A stretch of DNA of 64,000 bases from CAITNM01 sp021298215 (GTDB lineage: Bacteria; Pseudomonadota; Alphaproteobacteria; Paracaedibacterales; CAITNM01). Numbering within the stretch: the stretch's first letter is position 1; each line of letters begins with the position of its first letter. The translations under genes were made by a program, and so were the position numbers. A model generated the notes under the pieces. It did not search any database and was not told the DNA's origin. It was given only the letters and a program-made list of their open reading frames with translations. This document shows positions 42,599 through 52,071 of this stretch, one piece after another. The DNA lies in contig JBKCOJ010000006.1 of assembly GCA_046309815.1 (NCBI GenBank), positions 1 through 64,000 of the forward strand. The letters are read 5' to 3'.

Positions 42599-44259
42599 AC
42601 ATACTTAAGATGCTTTTAAGGTTGTTGAAAAGACGATGGACTTACCCACGTCATTTTTCCATTGCTCAAAGGCTGCAGCAACAGCAGGATTTTTCATCTG
42701 TTCGGTGGGTCGTAAACTATAAAGATAGGTCTGCACAGAGTATAACACCAGTGTTTGCACGTTGGTGTCTAAAGCCTCGGCAAGGGTTGCTAACGAATCT
42801 GCTACGTCCTCAGGAAGGTCAATCTGCATGGATCAATGCTTTTGTTTCTTTTTCACCTAGTGTAGGAGGTTTCTTTTTTAAAGCCAAGCGAGCTCTGCAA
42901 GCTCTCCTTCTCCTGGCGATGATGAGCAGCGCTAGTCTTTATGCGCCTATCGCTCAAGACTTGATGACCTTTTTTAAGAGTGCTGGCATGGCGAGTAATG
43001 TGACAGCTCCAGGCGCCTATCGAGACCAATCTGCAGGATATTATACTGGCGGCAGTATTATGGCTCGTACCGGAGCACGTAATGCGCAACTGGCAACGGT
43101 GCAAATGCCTGGATTTCGAGCTGGGTGCGGTGGTATTGATATGTGGACGGGGGGATTTTCGCATATCAGTGCTGGGGCGATGGTGGAGATGATGCGCAAT
43201 ATTGGCTCATCCGCTGCTTCTTATGCGTTTATGCTGGCGGTGCAAACCGTGAGTCCGCAGATCTATAACATTATGAATGAGCTGAATGCCTTAGCTACCC
43301 AAATCAACCAGACCAATATCAATTCTTGTGAAGCCGCAGCAACGATGCTAGGGGGAATCTGGCCAAAGTTGGATCAGTCGAGTAAACATTTGTGTCAGGC
43401 GATGGGAAGCAATCTTGGCGCTTTCTCTGATTGGGCAGCTGCTCGTCAAGGTTGTGGTGCCAAAGGGGACCGTGATGGGATATTAAGCCGGGCCGGGTCA
43501 GATCCTAAGTATAAAGACATGTTGGTCGGTGAATTTAACTTGGCTTGGAAAGCGATTCAAACCAACGCCTTTTTAAGTACCGATCAAGAACTCGCCCAAC
43601 TCTTCTTAACCTTAGTGGGTTCTATCATTGCCAGAAAGAATGGGACAGAGTTTGAGATCACGATGCTACCGGGGCATGCGGATCGCGATGATGTTTTAAA
43701 TGGTCTGCTTAATGGCGGCAATACGCCTATTTATCGATGTGATGATGGAAAGTGTCTGCGTCCCGTCATGCAGCACATCAATCTTCCCGAAGCGCATGCC
43801 TTGTTCAAAAAGACTCACTTAATCTTAGAGAGCCTGATTGAAAAGATCTATGCCGATACGGAACCTACGGCTGAAGAAAAAGACTTTCTCAACTCGACAC
43901 GCTTGCCCGTCTATAAGATGTTGAACGTCAGTACGGCGTTTCGTAAAGGCTATGCACCGATCGATGTGCATCAATACGCCGAGCTGATTGCCCTTGATAT
44001 TCTTTACAAATACGTCATTGAGGTCATTGATATTGTGCATGATAGCGTGGCGCAGCTGAAATCGATTCAGGTCGATGATGCGCATATGGATCGTTTCTTA
44101 AATCAACTGCGCCATGCCCGAGAACGCATCACCCACAAACGTCAATCGGCTTATCAACAAATGGACAGTCATTTATCGATGATTCAATCAACGCAAGTCA
44201 TTGAGAAACAATTGCATGTGATGATGGGCAATGTCGCTAATGAGTATAACTGGATGTAA
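42595..44259 (+). CDS. traH: Type IV secretion protein TraH; N-terminal start uncertain
   Basis: The F-type pilus assembly protein TraH, recognised from about residue 115 on: FFKSAGMASNVTAPGAYRDQSAGYYTGGS, FRAGCGGIDMWTGGFSHIS and CQAMGSNLGAFSDWAAARQGC. Family members begin with a signal peptide; here the likely one is ALQALLLLAMMSSASLYA at about residues 98-115. The first 92 residues of the open frame are atypical and lie opposite a plausible ribbon-helix-helix gene (42605-42829, minus). A strong AGGAGG at 42864 suggests that translation starts near 42875, but no ATG, GTG or TTG is in frame there. Start left at 42595. Confidence 0.85.
   Translation: MNILKMLLRLLKRRWTYPRHFSIAQRLQQQQDFSSVRWVVNYKDRSAQSITPVFARWCLKPRQGLLTNLLRPQEGQSAWINAFVSFSPSVGGFFFKAKRALQALLLLAMMSSASLYAPIAQDLMTFFKSAGMASNVTAPGAYRDQSAGYYTGGSIMARTGARNAQLATVQMPGFRAGCGGIDMWTGGFSHISAGAMVEMMRNIGSSAASYAFMLAVQTVSPQIYNIMNELNALATQINQTNINSCEAAATMLGGIWPKLDQSSKHLCQAMGSNLGAFSDWAAARQGCGAKGDRDGILSRAGSDPKYKDMLVGEFNLAWKAIQTNAFLSTDQELAQLFLTLVGSIIARKNGTEFEITMLPGHADRDDVLNGLLNGGNTPIYRCDDGKCLRPVMQHINLPEAHALFKKTHLILESLIEKIYADTEPTAEEKDFLNSTRLPVYKMLNVSTAFRKGYAPIDVHQYAELIALDILYKYVIEVIDIVHDSVAQLKSIQVDDAHMDRFLNQLRHARERITHKRQSAYQQMDSHLSMIQSTQVIEKQLHVMMGNVANEYNWM
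42605..42829 (-). CDS. Antisense ribbon-helix-helix-like protein within the traF-traH junction
   Basis: A 74-residue protein on the strand opposite to traH. It starts MQIDLPEDVADSLATLAEALDTNVQTLVLYSVQTYL, which reads as a normal ribbon-helix-helix DNA-binding antitoxin or CopG-like protein, while the overlapping traH frame here is unlike any TraH. No partner toxin gene is adjacent. I think this gene is real and was inserted between traF and traH, but overlap of two open frames leaves doubt. Confidence 0.5.
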   Translation of the reverse strand: MQIDLPEDVADSLATLAEALDTNVQTLVLYSVQTYLYSLRPTEQMKNPAVAAAFEQWKNDVGKSIVFSTTLKAS

Positions 44260-44274
44260 ATAAAGGGAATAACC

Positions 44275-47037
44275 ATGGAATATGAAATCTATACCTTTGG
44301 AAATGGCGAAATCCTGCAAGGTGTCTTTAACTCTATCGCTGCCTGTTTGAATGGCCATACCGGAACTCTTTATGAGCCGCTTAAGCGAATAGGGATGATC
44401 TTAGGGGTGTTTTGGGCAGCACTCTATGCAGTGTATGGGGACATGATGAAACCATTAACCCATTGGATACTTCCGATGTCGGTATTTACCACGCTGCTCT
44501 TCGCACCACAGGCAAGTGTGTGGATTCATGATCCAGTGACGAAGTTTCATCAAAAGGTGGATAACCTTCCTTATGGCCTTGCGGCCTTTGCTGGGTACAT
44601 CAGTAAGTTTGGCAACGTCATTACCGAGCAAGTGGAGAAAGTCTTTACACTTCCTGATGACCTTAAGTATCAAAAGTCTGGATCGCTCTTTGCCGGTAAC
44701 ATTATCCAACAAGCGAAATCCTTTCACATTACCAACGAAGACCTAGCGGAAAACATGCGCGGGTTTGTGGGTCAATGTATTCTTTATGATGCGATGTTGG
44801 GACGTAAATACACGGTTGATGATCTTCGCCACAGTGATGATATTTGGGAGCTGGTTTCTACCAACGCCTCACCGGTACGTTCTTTCTTATGGCGAGAACC
44901 CCGTCAGGCTGGTGAAGCAGGCGCACGACCAGAGATTATTACCTGCCGAGAAGGGGTAGCTCGGTTTAATCGATTATGGGGGCAAGAATTAGATCGAAGT
45001 GCCACGATCTTTGGTAAGAAGATCTTTGGCAACCATGCGTTGATTAATGGTAAAGCCGAATTACTTAAATACCTTCCATTAAGCTATGGATCCTTAGGGA
45101 ATATTGCGAAGTCGGCGCAAGAGATTATTCAGCAGCAGATCATGATCTACAGCATTGTTGATGGCATTGAAGCCAATGGGGCAGCGGTCGGTAATGCCCA
45201 AAACTTTGCGGCACGCCGGGCTTACTTACAGCAGCGCTCAACCTATGAGACCTTAGGAGCGATGGCCGGAGAGACTTTGCCAACCATGAAAGCTGTACTT
45301 GAAGCGATTGCCTATGCGTGTTTTCTCTTTATTATTCCGATGGCTCTTTTGCCCTTTGGCTATCAGTTTCTCCTGCGTTGGGCACAAATTCTTCTTTGGT
45401 TACAAATGTGGGCACCCTTATATGCAATCTTGAACTACGTCATGACCATGGCGGCACGCTCAAAAACCCTATCCCTGTTATCTCTTTCCAATGAGGCAGG
45501 AGTAACTATCGCTAGTTCCGTAGGCATTGCCAATCTGAACACGGATATTGCCTCAATGGCTGGGTATTTAGCCATGAGTATCCCTTTTCTCTGCATTGCC
45601 ATTGTGAAAGGAGTAGGGAGCTTCGTGCACATGGCCTCACACTTAGGCAATGTAGGGCAGGGTGCTGCCAGTATGGCAGCCACCGAAGTGACCTCGGGGA
45701 ATTTAAGTTTTGGGAACATCTCAGAAGGGAATGTGCAGATTTCGAATGGATCGATATTGCAGCGTTCTAATGCCGCTGCATATAAAGCCCATTCGTTCTC
45801 GATGCAAGATGGTCGTGTGGAAATGACAACGATGGCGGATGGTTCACAGATTTCGAATATTGGCACCTCCAATCTGCCAATTAGCCTTAACGTGGCGGAA
45901 TCGCAGAGTAATCAACTCTCGGAAATGGCAAGCAGAAGTTACCAAAACGCCATGAATTTAAGCGAGAGCTCTTCACAACACCTAAGTAGTAGTGCGCGTT
46001 CAGCTGTGAGCTTAAGTGATACGTTGTCAAAGTTTGAAAGTTTAGGCGACACCACAAGTCATGGTATCAGCATAGAACAAAGTCAGGCCATTCACCATGG
46101 GGCTAATTTAGTTAGAGATTTTGCGAAACAAAATCAAATAGATACAGGAAAATCAGCGCAAATATTAGCCAATGCGAGCTTTGGAAGTGGCCGAGGAGGA
46201 TTGGGTGGATCAATAGGGATGAGCGGTGATTTAAGTGCTAGAGAACAAGATATTTATATAAAAGCTCAGAAGTTTGCCGAAGACCATAATTATCAAGAAG
46301 CAATGCGTGAGGCAGCTTCTGCATCTCAGCAACTATCACATTCAATTACTGACGAAAAAGCTCGACGGTTAGCAGAAGAAATCTCTGGATCATATGAACA
46401 TGGGGTTAACCAGCGTAGTGAAGCTGCAAAAAGTTTCAGAAATGCGGAAGACTATAGTCATCAAGCTAGCTATACGCGCGCTAATAGCGCAACCATTAAT
46501 TACAACGCAAGTCAGCAGTTTGGAGAATGGTTAGCAGCTCAGCCAGCAGATAATACCAAGGGCCATCTCGGAACAAGAGGAGCTGCGCATATTATGGCGC
46601 ATAATCCTAAAATGGCAATGGCTTATGCTGGACGTTATATGGCGGAGAGAGGATTAAACCCAGGTGGTATTTCTACACCCCCATCTGCGCAGGTGCGAAG
46701 CCAGTACGATGCAGAGCAAGGGCATCAGTCTTATGCGGTGACGAAAGATAGTCTGCGGCAAGTGAGAAACCAAGCGGGGGATATTGCTAGTACTTCAGGT
46801 GTTTCAACGCGACAAAATGCGGAAGAAAAGATTATCCAAGGTCATAATATGATAGGGGAAAGGTCAAATGAAACATTAAGTCATGGTTCTGCCTTAAAGC
46901 AGAATGTTCATACAGAACAAAATAAAGGAGTGGTGAAAAGAGTAGGAAATAAAGGAATTCAAGAAGTTAACAATATGGTAAATGATGCGGCGGAAGCAGG
47001 AAAAAAAATATGGAGCGGGGAATCTCAGCAAAAATGA
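44275..47037 (+). CDS. traG: Type IV secretion and mating-pair protein TraG
   Basis: A 920-residue inner-membrane protein for pilus assembly and mating-pair stabilisation. The N-terminal 440 residues match TraG: MEYEIYTFGNGEILQGVFNSIAACL and several transmembrane helices (MILGVFWAALYAVYGD, FIIPMALLPFGYQFLLRW, WLQMWAPLYAILNYVMTMAA). The periplasmic C-terminal half is Ser/Gln/Ala-rich and shares the F TraG layout (LSARE-, SASQQLSH-like segments) but is more variable; in F this part takes part in entry exclusion. Ribosome site AAGGGA. It ends 3 bp before a convergent gene. Confidence 0.93.
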   Translation: MEYEIYTFGNGEILQGVFNSIAACLNGHTGTLYEPLKRIGMILGVFWAALYAVYGDMMKPLTHWILPMSVFTTLLFAPQASVWIHDPVTKFHQKVDNLPYGLAAFAGYISKFGNVITEQVEKVFTLPDDLKYQKSGSLFAGNIIQQAKSFHITNEDLAENMRGFVGQCILYDAMLGRKYTVDDLRHSDDIWELVSTNASPVRSFLWREPRQAGEAGARPEIITCREGVARFNRLWGQELDRSATIFGKKIFGNHALINGKAELLKYLPLSYGSLGNIAKSAQEIIQQQIMIYSIVDGIEANGAAVGNAQNFAARRAYLQQRSTYETLGAMAGETLPTMKAVLEAIAYACFLFIIPMALLPFGYQFLLRWAQILLWLQMWAPLYAILNYVMTMAARSKTLSLLSLSNEAGVTIASSVGIANLNTDIASMAGYLAMSIPFLCIAIVKGVGSFVHMASHLGNVGQGAASMAATEVTSGNLSFGNISEGNVQISNGSILQRSNAAAYKAHSFSMQDGRVEMTTMADGSQISNIGTSNLPISLNVAESQSNQLSEMASRSYQNAMNLSESSSQHLSSSARSAVSLSDTLSKFESLGDTTSHGISIEQSQAIHHGANLVRDFAKQNQIDTGKSAQILANASFGSGRGGLGGSIGMSGDLSAREQDIYIKAQKFAEDHNYQEAMREAASASQQLSHSITDEKARRLAEEISGSYEHGVNQRSEAAKSFRNAEDYSHQASYTRANSATINYNASQQFGEWLAAQPADNTKGHLGTRGAAHIMAHNPKMAMAYAGRYMAERGLNPGGISTPPSAQVRSQYDAEQGHQSYAVTKDSLRQVRNQAGDIASTSGVSTRQNAEEKIIQGHNMIGERSNETLSHGSALKQNVHTEQNKGVVKRVGNKGIQEVNNMVNDAAEAGKKIWSGESQQK

Positions 47038-47039
47038 TA

Positions 47040-47441
47040 TTAGCGATTATATTTATTTGGATAACCCAAATTATACAAATGATTTGCAGGAGAACCAGCC
47101 ATACCAGGATTTGTGGACCAGTCATTATATCTTTTTTGATTTTGAATCATCTGTGCGGTGATTGTATTAGGATACCGATCAGAAAACTTAATCTTGATCT
47201 TCATTTTAAAGAAATCAACAAGACCAGCAATAACAAGAGAAATGAGGATGTTTCTCCAGTTCGCTGTGTGCAGATCGATAACGTTGATCATCATGCCAAG
47301 CATGCCCAGTATAATTGCATGGCGCCACAAAAAACGTACGGACTTGATGGAGTTATCAAGAACATTTTGCCATTTATGTACAGTCTTAACCTGCATGTCT
47401 TGTTGATCGATATTTTTCATGTGTTTATTATACCCATTCAA
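47040..47441 (-). CDS. Small membrane protein convergent with traG
   Basis: A 133-residue protein on the minus strand with two hydrophobic segments (FLWRHAIILGMLGMMINVI and ILISLVIAGLVDFF), flanked by basic residues, and a C-terminus ending DWSTNPGMAGSPANHLYNLGYPN. The composition is more protein-like than that of the opposing + frame. It lies inside the transfer operon between traG and the YhcG-like gene. Plasmids encode entry-exclusion proteins (TraS) at this position, and a small membrane protein fits that role, but on the opposite strand; this is a guess. Confidence 0.5.
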   Translation of the reverse strand: MNGYNKHMKNIDQQDMQVKTVHKWQNVLDNSIKSVRFLWRHAIILGMLGMMINVIDLHTANWRNILISLVIAGLVDFFKMKIKIKFSDRYPNTITAQMIQNQKRYNDWSTNPGMAGSPANHLYNLGYPNKYNR

Positions 47442-47531
47442 TTCTTAAAAATCTATGTATTTAAGAGAGAAAAGAGGGATTTTTGCGTGTATAGTGAGGA
47501 AAACTCTTTATATTTATTAGGAAAATGAAAA

Positions 47532-48566
47532 ATGTCATCTAATGTTTTAGACTCTAAGGATTATCTCGCTTTTTTCAATGAAATCAAAAAGGATATCCAA
47601 ACATCTCGCATAAAAGCAGTGCTTGCTGTTAACAAAGAGCTTGTCCTTCTTTATTGGAGAATTGGCAATGAAATTTTGAAAAGGAAAAGGGAGCAAGGTT
47701 GGGGGTCCGAGGTTGTCAAAGCTCTCGCACAAGATTTAAAACACACTTTCCCAGAAATGAAAGGATTTGGTGAAAGAAATTTAGTCTATATGCAGACGTT
47801 TGCGTCTTCTTATCCGGATTATGAATTTACGCAGGCACTTCCTGCGCAAATTACCTGGTATCACAATCAAACAATTCTCGATAAAGTAAAGTTACATCAG
47901 GAGCGTCAATGGTATATTGAAAAGACCTTAGAAAACGGTTGGTCTCGTAATGTTTTAGTGATGCATATCGAGGCTAAAAGCCATTTAAAGCTCGGAAAAG
48001 CGCAAACGAATTTCTTGGAGACTTTGCCTAACCCAACTTCTGACTTAGCACAGCAACTGATTAAATCTGAATATAACTTTGAATTTTTAGGGCTAGCGGC
48101 CGATGTGCATGAGAAAGTGATTGAAAAAGGTTTAATAGATCATATTTGTACCTTTTTGCTTGAGTTGGGAAAGGGTTTCGCGTTTATGGGCAGCCAATAT
48201 CGCGTAAAACTTGCGGGAGAAGAGTTTTTTATTGATCTGTTGATGTATCATGTGAAGTTGAAGTGTTATGTGGTGATTGAGCTCAAGGCCGGAAAATTTA
48301 AACCCGAATACGTGGGAAAACTTGGTTTTTACACAACGGCGATTGATCATGAAGTTAAAGATACTTCGGATAATCCAACGATTGGCTTATTACTTTGCCA
48401 ATCTGCCAACCACATTATGGTGGATTACTGTTTGAAAGATACAAAAAAACCAATGGGTGTTGCGGAGTATACAGCAGGGTTGCCTGATCAATATAAGGAT
48501 CTCTTACCTACCCCAGAGCAGTTTCAGCATTTGATCAATACATTAGAGACAAAAGAGGATAAATGA
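47532..48566 (+). CDS. YhcG/DUF1016-family PD-(D/E)XK nuclease protein
   Basis: A 344-residue YhcG-type protein. The N-terminal DUF1016 domain (LVLLYWRIGNEILKRKREQGWGSEVVKALAQDL) is followed by a nuclease domain with the PD-(D/E)XK core FFIDLLMYHVKLKCYVVIELKAGKFKPEY, in which the Asp, Glu and Lys are kept. The family is found in defence islands and next to restriction systems, and its cellular role is not settled. Here it lies within the transfer operon between traG and traD and shares ATGA with traD, so it is co-translated with the coupling protein. Confidence 0.92.
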   Translation: MSSNVLDSKDYLAFFNEIKKDIQTSRIKAVLAVNKELVLLYWRIGNEILKRKREQGWGSEVVKALAQDLKHTFPEMKGFGERNLVYMQTFASSYPDYEFTQALPAQITWYHNQTILDKVKLHQERQWYIEKTLENGWSRNVLVMHIEAKSHLKLGKAQTNFLETLPNPTSDLAQQLIKSEYNFEFLGLAADVHEKVIEKGLIDHICTFLLELGKGFAFMGSQYRVKLAGEEFFIDLLMYHVKLKCYVVIELKAGKFKPEYVGKLGFYTTAIDHEVKDTSDNPTIGLLLCQSANHIMVDYCLKDTKKPMGVAEYTAGLPDQYKDLLPTPEQFQHLINTLETKEDK

Positions 48567-50431
48567 TCACCCTTAGCGACAGATTCACACAAGGCGGCCA
48601 AACCCAACTCCATAAATTCCGCATGATTAAGCAGGTAATGTGGGCTACGTTTAAGGTAAGTATAGGGATTTTTCTCTTAAGCTTTGCGTTGCTCGTATAT
48701 TTAGAACACCCTTGGCAGGACTTTTGGTTAGTTGGAGTATACGCGAAAGCCTCGTTTATGGCCAATTGTCCATCGACGATTTCGTCATTATTACCGTCTA
48801 GCGTGATTTATCATGTGGGAGACCCTCAAGGGTATTCGGTAAGTGATTATACGATTATGCATTCAGATGTTGTGTTAAGGATGTTGGACTATATCAGCCT
48901 GTCTCTTATCAAAAAGCTACTGCAAAGTGCATTAATCGCCATTGTTGGGTCGGTTCTGGTGTCATGGTTTTGGGTTCGGATGGGAAGAAAAAAACAAGAA
49001 TCACAGGTACTTAGTGGCTTTGAGTGCGTGGAGCCAAAGGTCTTAAGAAAGCAAATACTAAAATATGGAACGTCGTCTTATACCATTGGAGATATTCCTT
49101 TACCAAAAAATGCGGAATTTCAGCATATGATGATTACCGGAACGACGGGTTCAGGAAAATCCAACCTGATTCACCAACTGCTGAAACAAATACGAGAAAA
49201 GGGAGATCAAGCCATTGTTATAGATACTACTGGGGGAATCTTTGCACGATTTTTTGATGAAAAAACAGATATTTTGCTTAATCCTTTAGATGAACGATCA
49301 AGTAAGTGGGATATGTGGAGTGAGGTAACAAGTGATTATATTTTGGATGAATTGGCTGAAGCAATGATTCCTGAGAACAAATCTTTTGATTCGTTTTGGG
49401 CACAAAGTGCTCGGCAGGTGTTTTGTGAATCGGTACGATTTTTAAAACAGAAGAATCAGTGTTCCTATCAAGAGCTTATAGATATGACCTTACATCTTTC
49501 TTTAAAAGCCTTAAAAGAAAGACTAAATGGAACGGCTGTTGCCTCTATTGTTGATCCGGCTATTGATAAAACAGCCTTGAGTGTTCGAGCCTCTCTAGCA
49601 AGTAATCTACGCTCCTTCCAAGTCCTTGAGGATGCGATAAAAACAGAAGAAAAAGACGATCAAGGAGAAAATATCTCTCTGTTACGCTTTTTAAAATATA
49701 ACAACAAGACATGGACGTTTTTAAGCTGCCAACCTGATCAGCGAGAGTTTCTTAAACCATTATTTTCAGCGTGGATATCCCTGATGATTAAAGGCATTAT
49801 GCAACGTTCGGAAGGAGAAGAGGCACGTACCTGGATCATTATTGATGAGCTGGCGTCTTTAAATTCCCTCCCATCTTTGATGCTAGGTCTCTCCGAAATT
49901 CGTAAATATGGTGGGTGCTTTGTCCTAGGCTTTCAAGATCTAAACCAATTAGAAGAAATTTATGGACAGGCCAAGACGAAGAGCCTATCGAACTTAACCG
50001 GAACCAAAGTCTTATTTAGAAATGTGGATGCAGAAGTAGCTGCACGAGTAGCCAAGTATCTTGGAGAACAAGAAAAGCAAGAAGCATCTGAAAGCATTTC
50101 CTTTGGTGCACATCAAATGCGTGATGGTGTAAGTCTAAGTAATCAAAAACAAACTAAGCCTGTTATTTCGGCAAGCCAAATTATGATGCTTAAAGACTTG
50201 GAGGCTTATTTAAAATTTCCGGGGAACTTGCCGATAACCAAAATTGCCCTCTCGTATCTTAAACTTAGTTATAGAACGTTAGTTTTTATCCAGAAAAAGC
50301 AAAATAATCAAAAGCAAGAGGTTAAGGAACAAGCAGCTGAAGGTAACTCCGTAGATGAACAGTCTTCGGCTAGTATTGATCCTCTTTTCGTTGACGTGAC
50401 TCTAGAAAAAGATAAAACTCTTAATTTATAG
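48563..50431 (+). CDS. traD: Type IV coupling protein TraD
   Basis: A 622-residue VirD4/TraD coupling ATPase that brings the relaxosome to the transfer channel. Two transmembrane helices (VSIGIFLLSFALLVYLE and ALIAIVGSVLVSWFWV) precede the motor domain with Walker A in ITGTTGSGKSNLIHQLL (about residue 195) and Walker B in WIIIDELASLNSLPSL (about residue 428). The C-terminus is acidic and polar. It is the last gene of the operon and ends at a terminator hairpin; the expected relaxase gene (traI or traA_Ti) does not follow. Confidence 0.93.
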   Translation: MITLSDRFTQGGQTQLHKFRMIKQVMWATFKVSIGIFLLSFALLVYLEHPWQDFWLVGVYAKASFMANCPSTISSLLPSSVIYHVGDPQGYSVSDYTIMHSDVVLRMLDYISLSLIKKLLQSALIAIVGSVLVSWFWVRMGRKKQESQVLSGFECVEPKVLRKQILKYGTSSYTIGDIPLPKNAEFQHMMITGTTGSGKSNLIHQLLKQIREKGDQAIVIDTTGGIFARFFDEKTDILLNPLDERSSKWDMWSEVTSDYILDELAEAMIPENKSFDSFWAQSARQVFCESVRFLKQKNQCSYQELIDMTLHLSLKALKERLNGTAVASIVDPAIDKTALSVRASLASNLRSFQVLEDAIKTEEKDDQGENISLLRFLKYNNKTWTFLSCQPDQREFLKPLFSAWISLMIKGIMQRSEGEEARTWIIIDELASLNSLPSLMLGLSEIRKYGGCFVLGFQDLNQLEEIYGQAKTKSLSNLTGTKVLFRNVDAEVAARVAKYLGEQEKQEASESISFGAHQMRDGVSLSNQKQTKPVISASQIMMLKDLEAYLKFPGNLPITKIALSYLKLSYRTLVFIQKKQNNQKQEVKEQAAEGNSVDEQSSASIDPLFVDVTLEKDKTLNL

Positions 50432-50440
50432 AAAGAGTTT
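50415..50440 (+). terminator. Terminator at the end of the transfer operon
   Basis: Inverted repeat AAACTCTT/AAGAGTTT with a 10-nt loop overlaps the traD stop and is followed by cttttc. It lies between the convergent traD and AbiEii genes and could stop transcription from the + strand. Confidence 0.5.
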
Positions 50441-50444
50441 CTTT

Positions 50445-51278
50445 TCAAAAGAGGTTTTTAATATCCTGAAAACGGGCAAGATAGGTTTCGGAAGATTCTA
50501 AGTTGGATAGTTGATGTCGTAGCATAATATCCCAGTCTACTTTTAGTTCGGTGATCTGGTGAGTGGAAATATTCTGCAGACGGCTTGGGTACGCAAGACC
50601 TCGGTGCGCAAACTTTGCTTTCAGTATTTCCGTAATCTTAGTCCTATTTTCTTTAAAATCTTGGTAGGTATTGTAAAGATTTACCACGTCATAAAGATCT
50701 CGGGGGCGAGCGCGCTCTGCTAATGCTCGCATTTTTTCAGCAAAAAGTTCAGAAAAACTATAACTTAAGATCCTACACGCACTTTCTTCGGCATCTGAAT
50801 AGGTGTGTAGAAGTTTACGTTGTTCCGGCGTGTCTATAAGTTTTTCTTCACCTGATAAATCAAATTTAATATTGGGGTAAGAACCAGAAATAGAAACAGG
50901 GCCTCGGAACGGTAATTTTACTTGCAGAAACTGTCCATGCTTGTCTGGAAACGGAGAGACCTTAATTCCATCAATATTAATTATTAGCCCAAATGCTGAA
51001 AGTACGGTCTCGGCAATCTCTTGTAGCTGACGAAGAATACATCCTGGATCAAGGTTTGCTTGGTCAATAATAGTAAAATCTAGGTCTTCACTAAAACGAT
51101 AATCTGCGATATAGCATTTTTTAATACACGTTCCTCCCTTAAAAACCCATTTTTCTTTAAGGATAGGATGCGTGGCAATGCCATAAAGAATCAACCCAAG
51201 TACATAATCCTTTTCTACCGTATGGATAGGAAGTTGCCATGCAAGGCTTTTTGTTATGAGTTCCTGTTTTTCAATCAC
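50445..51278 (-). CDS. AbiEii-type nucleotidyltransferase toxin
   Basis: A 277-residue protein of the nucleotidyltransferase AbiEii/AbiGii toxin family. The signature WVFKGGTCIKKCYIADYRFSEDLDFTI (about residues 43-70) has the GG-x8-Y-x-R-F-S-x-D-L-D active-site layout with its two Asp. FRARDLYDV-like PRDLYDVVNLYN is also present. Toxins of this family transfer nucleotides to tRNA or other targets and cause phage abortive infection. It overlaps the antitoxin gene by 8 bp and is convergent to traD. Confidence 0.92.
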   Translation of the reverse strand: MIEKQELITKSLAWQLPIHTVEKDYVLGLILYGIATHPILKEKWVFKGGTCIKKCYIADYRFSEDLDFTIIDQANLDPGCILRQLQEIAETVLSAFGLIINIDGIKVSPFPDKHGQFLQVKLPFRGPVSISGSYPNIKFDLSGEEKLIDTPEQRKLLHTYSDAEESACRILSYSFSELFAEKMRALAERARPRDLYDVVNLYNTYQDFKENRTKITEILKAKFAHRGLAYPSRLQNISTHQITELKVDWDIMLRHQLSNLESSETYLARFQDIKNLF

Positions 51279-52071
51279 GTTTTATCAATCCTTCAGGTAT
51301 ATATAAATTCCAGCGCTTATTCACTTTAGGGCAAGGTAGCTGAGGTGCGATTTTTGATAATCCTTTACTAATTGATTTCTTACAAATAGATACGACTTTG
51401 TCGTCTTGTATTCCCAAATGCTCCAGTGCAAAACCAAGACGCTTATAGATAGTTCGATTTGCGATCTGGTGCGTATATTCAAGCAAGAGATTCGTTTTTT
51501 TATGTTCAGAGGACATATAAGCTCTGAGGATATCTAAAAAAGCATTCAAACCGAATAAATCAATGCGATGAGCAAAATCAATAACGGTGCGATGAGGATC
51601 GCTCATCGTAATTTTATGATTATTGTCCCAAATAGTTTTGAGGCCAAACATGGCCGACTCAGGGATATGTGTCAACATAAATTCCTGTTTTTCGAAATGA
51701 ACCTCTTTTGACTTAAGATTCTTGGTTGTAAAATACCAGGTTTTGTTAAAAAGCTGTTCCGTAAGCCCCCAGTGTTGTGCTGCCGTCCACCCTCCTATGT
51801 ATCCTTTATCAAAAAGACGTGTGGCAATGAGAAGAGGAGACTCTAATGCTTCTTCTGGAGTAGTTGCAGTAGCCGGTACAGAAATATACGTACCTGACTT
51901 AATTTTTTTGAGCCAGCCAGATTTGGAATATGACCATAAAAGCCACTGTGCTTTACGGCGCGGCAGACTTAAGATGTGCACCGTATCATCAATGGTAATA
52001 ATGGACTTTGTTTGAGACAGTAATTGTCCCAACTGTTGCCGTCGCTGTGAAGAAATTCCTAACAATTTCAT
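51271..52071 (-). CDS. AbiEi-type antitoxin and repressor
   Basis: A 266-residue partner of AbiEii. The N-terminal winged helix (IDDTVHILSLPRRKAQWLLWSYSKSGWLKKIKSGTYISVP) is the typical promoter-binding region, followed by the AbiEi core with LLIATRLFDKGYIGGWTAAQHWGLTEQLF, and a C-terminal domain with DPHRTVIDFAHRIDLFG. In type IV systems it does not bind the toxin directly but represses the operon and counters toxicity. It is the first gene of the pair. Confidence 0.9.
   Translation of the reverse strand: MKLLGISSQRRQQLGQLLSQTKSIITIDDTVHILSLPRRKAQWLLWSYSKSGWLKKIKSGTYISVPATATTPEEALESPLLIATRLFDKGYIGGWTAAQHWGLTEQLFNKTWYFTTKNLKSKEVHFEKQEFMLTHIPESAMFGLKTIWDNNHKITMSDPHRTVIDFAHRIDLFGLNAFLDILRAYMSSEHKKTNLLLEYTHQIANRTIYKRLGFALEHLGIQDDKVVSICKKSISKGLSKIAPQLPCPKVNKRWNLYIPEGLIKRD

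Noticed and set aside
47010..47528. 172-codon open frame on the + strand after traG
   Set aside because: It lies opposite the 133-codon membrane protein gene, starts inside traG, and has a composition unlike a coding region. The minus-strand frame is the better candidate.
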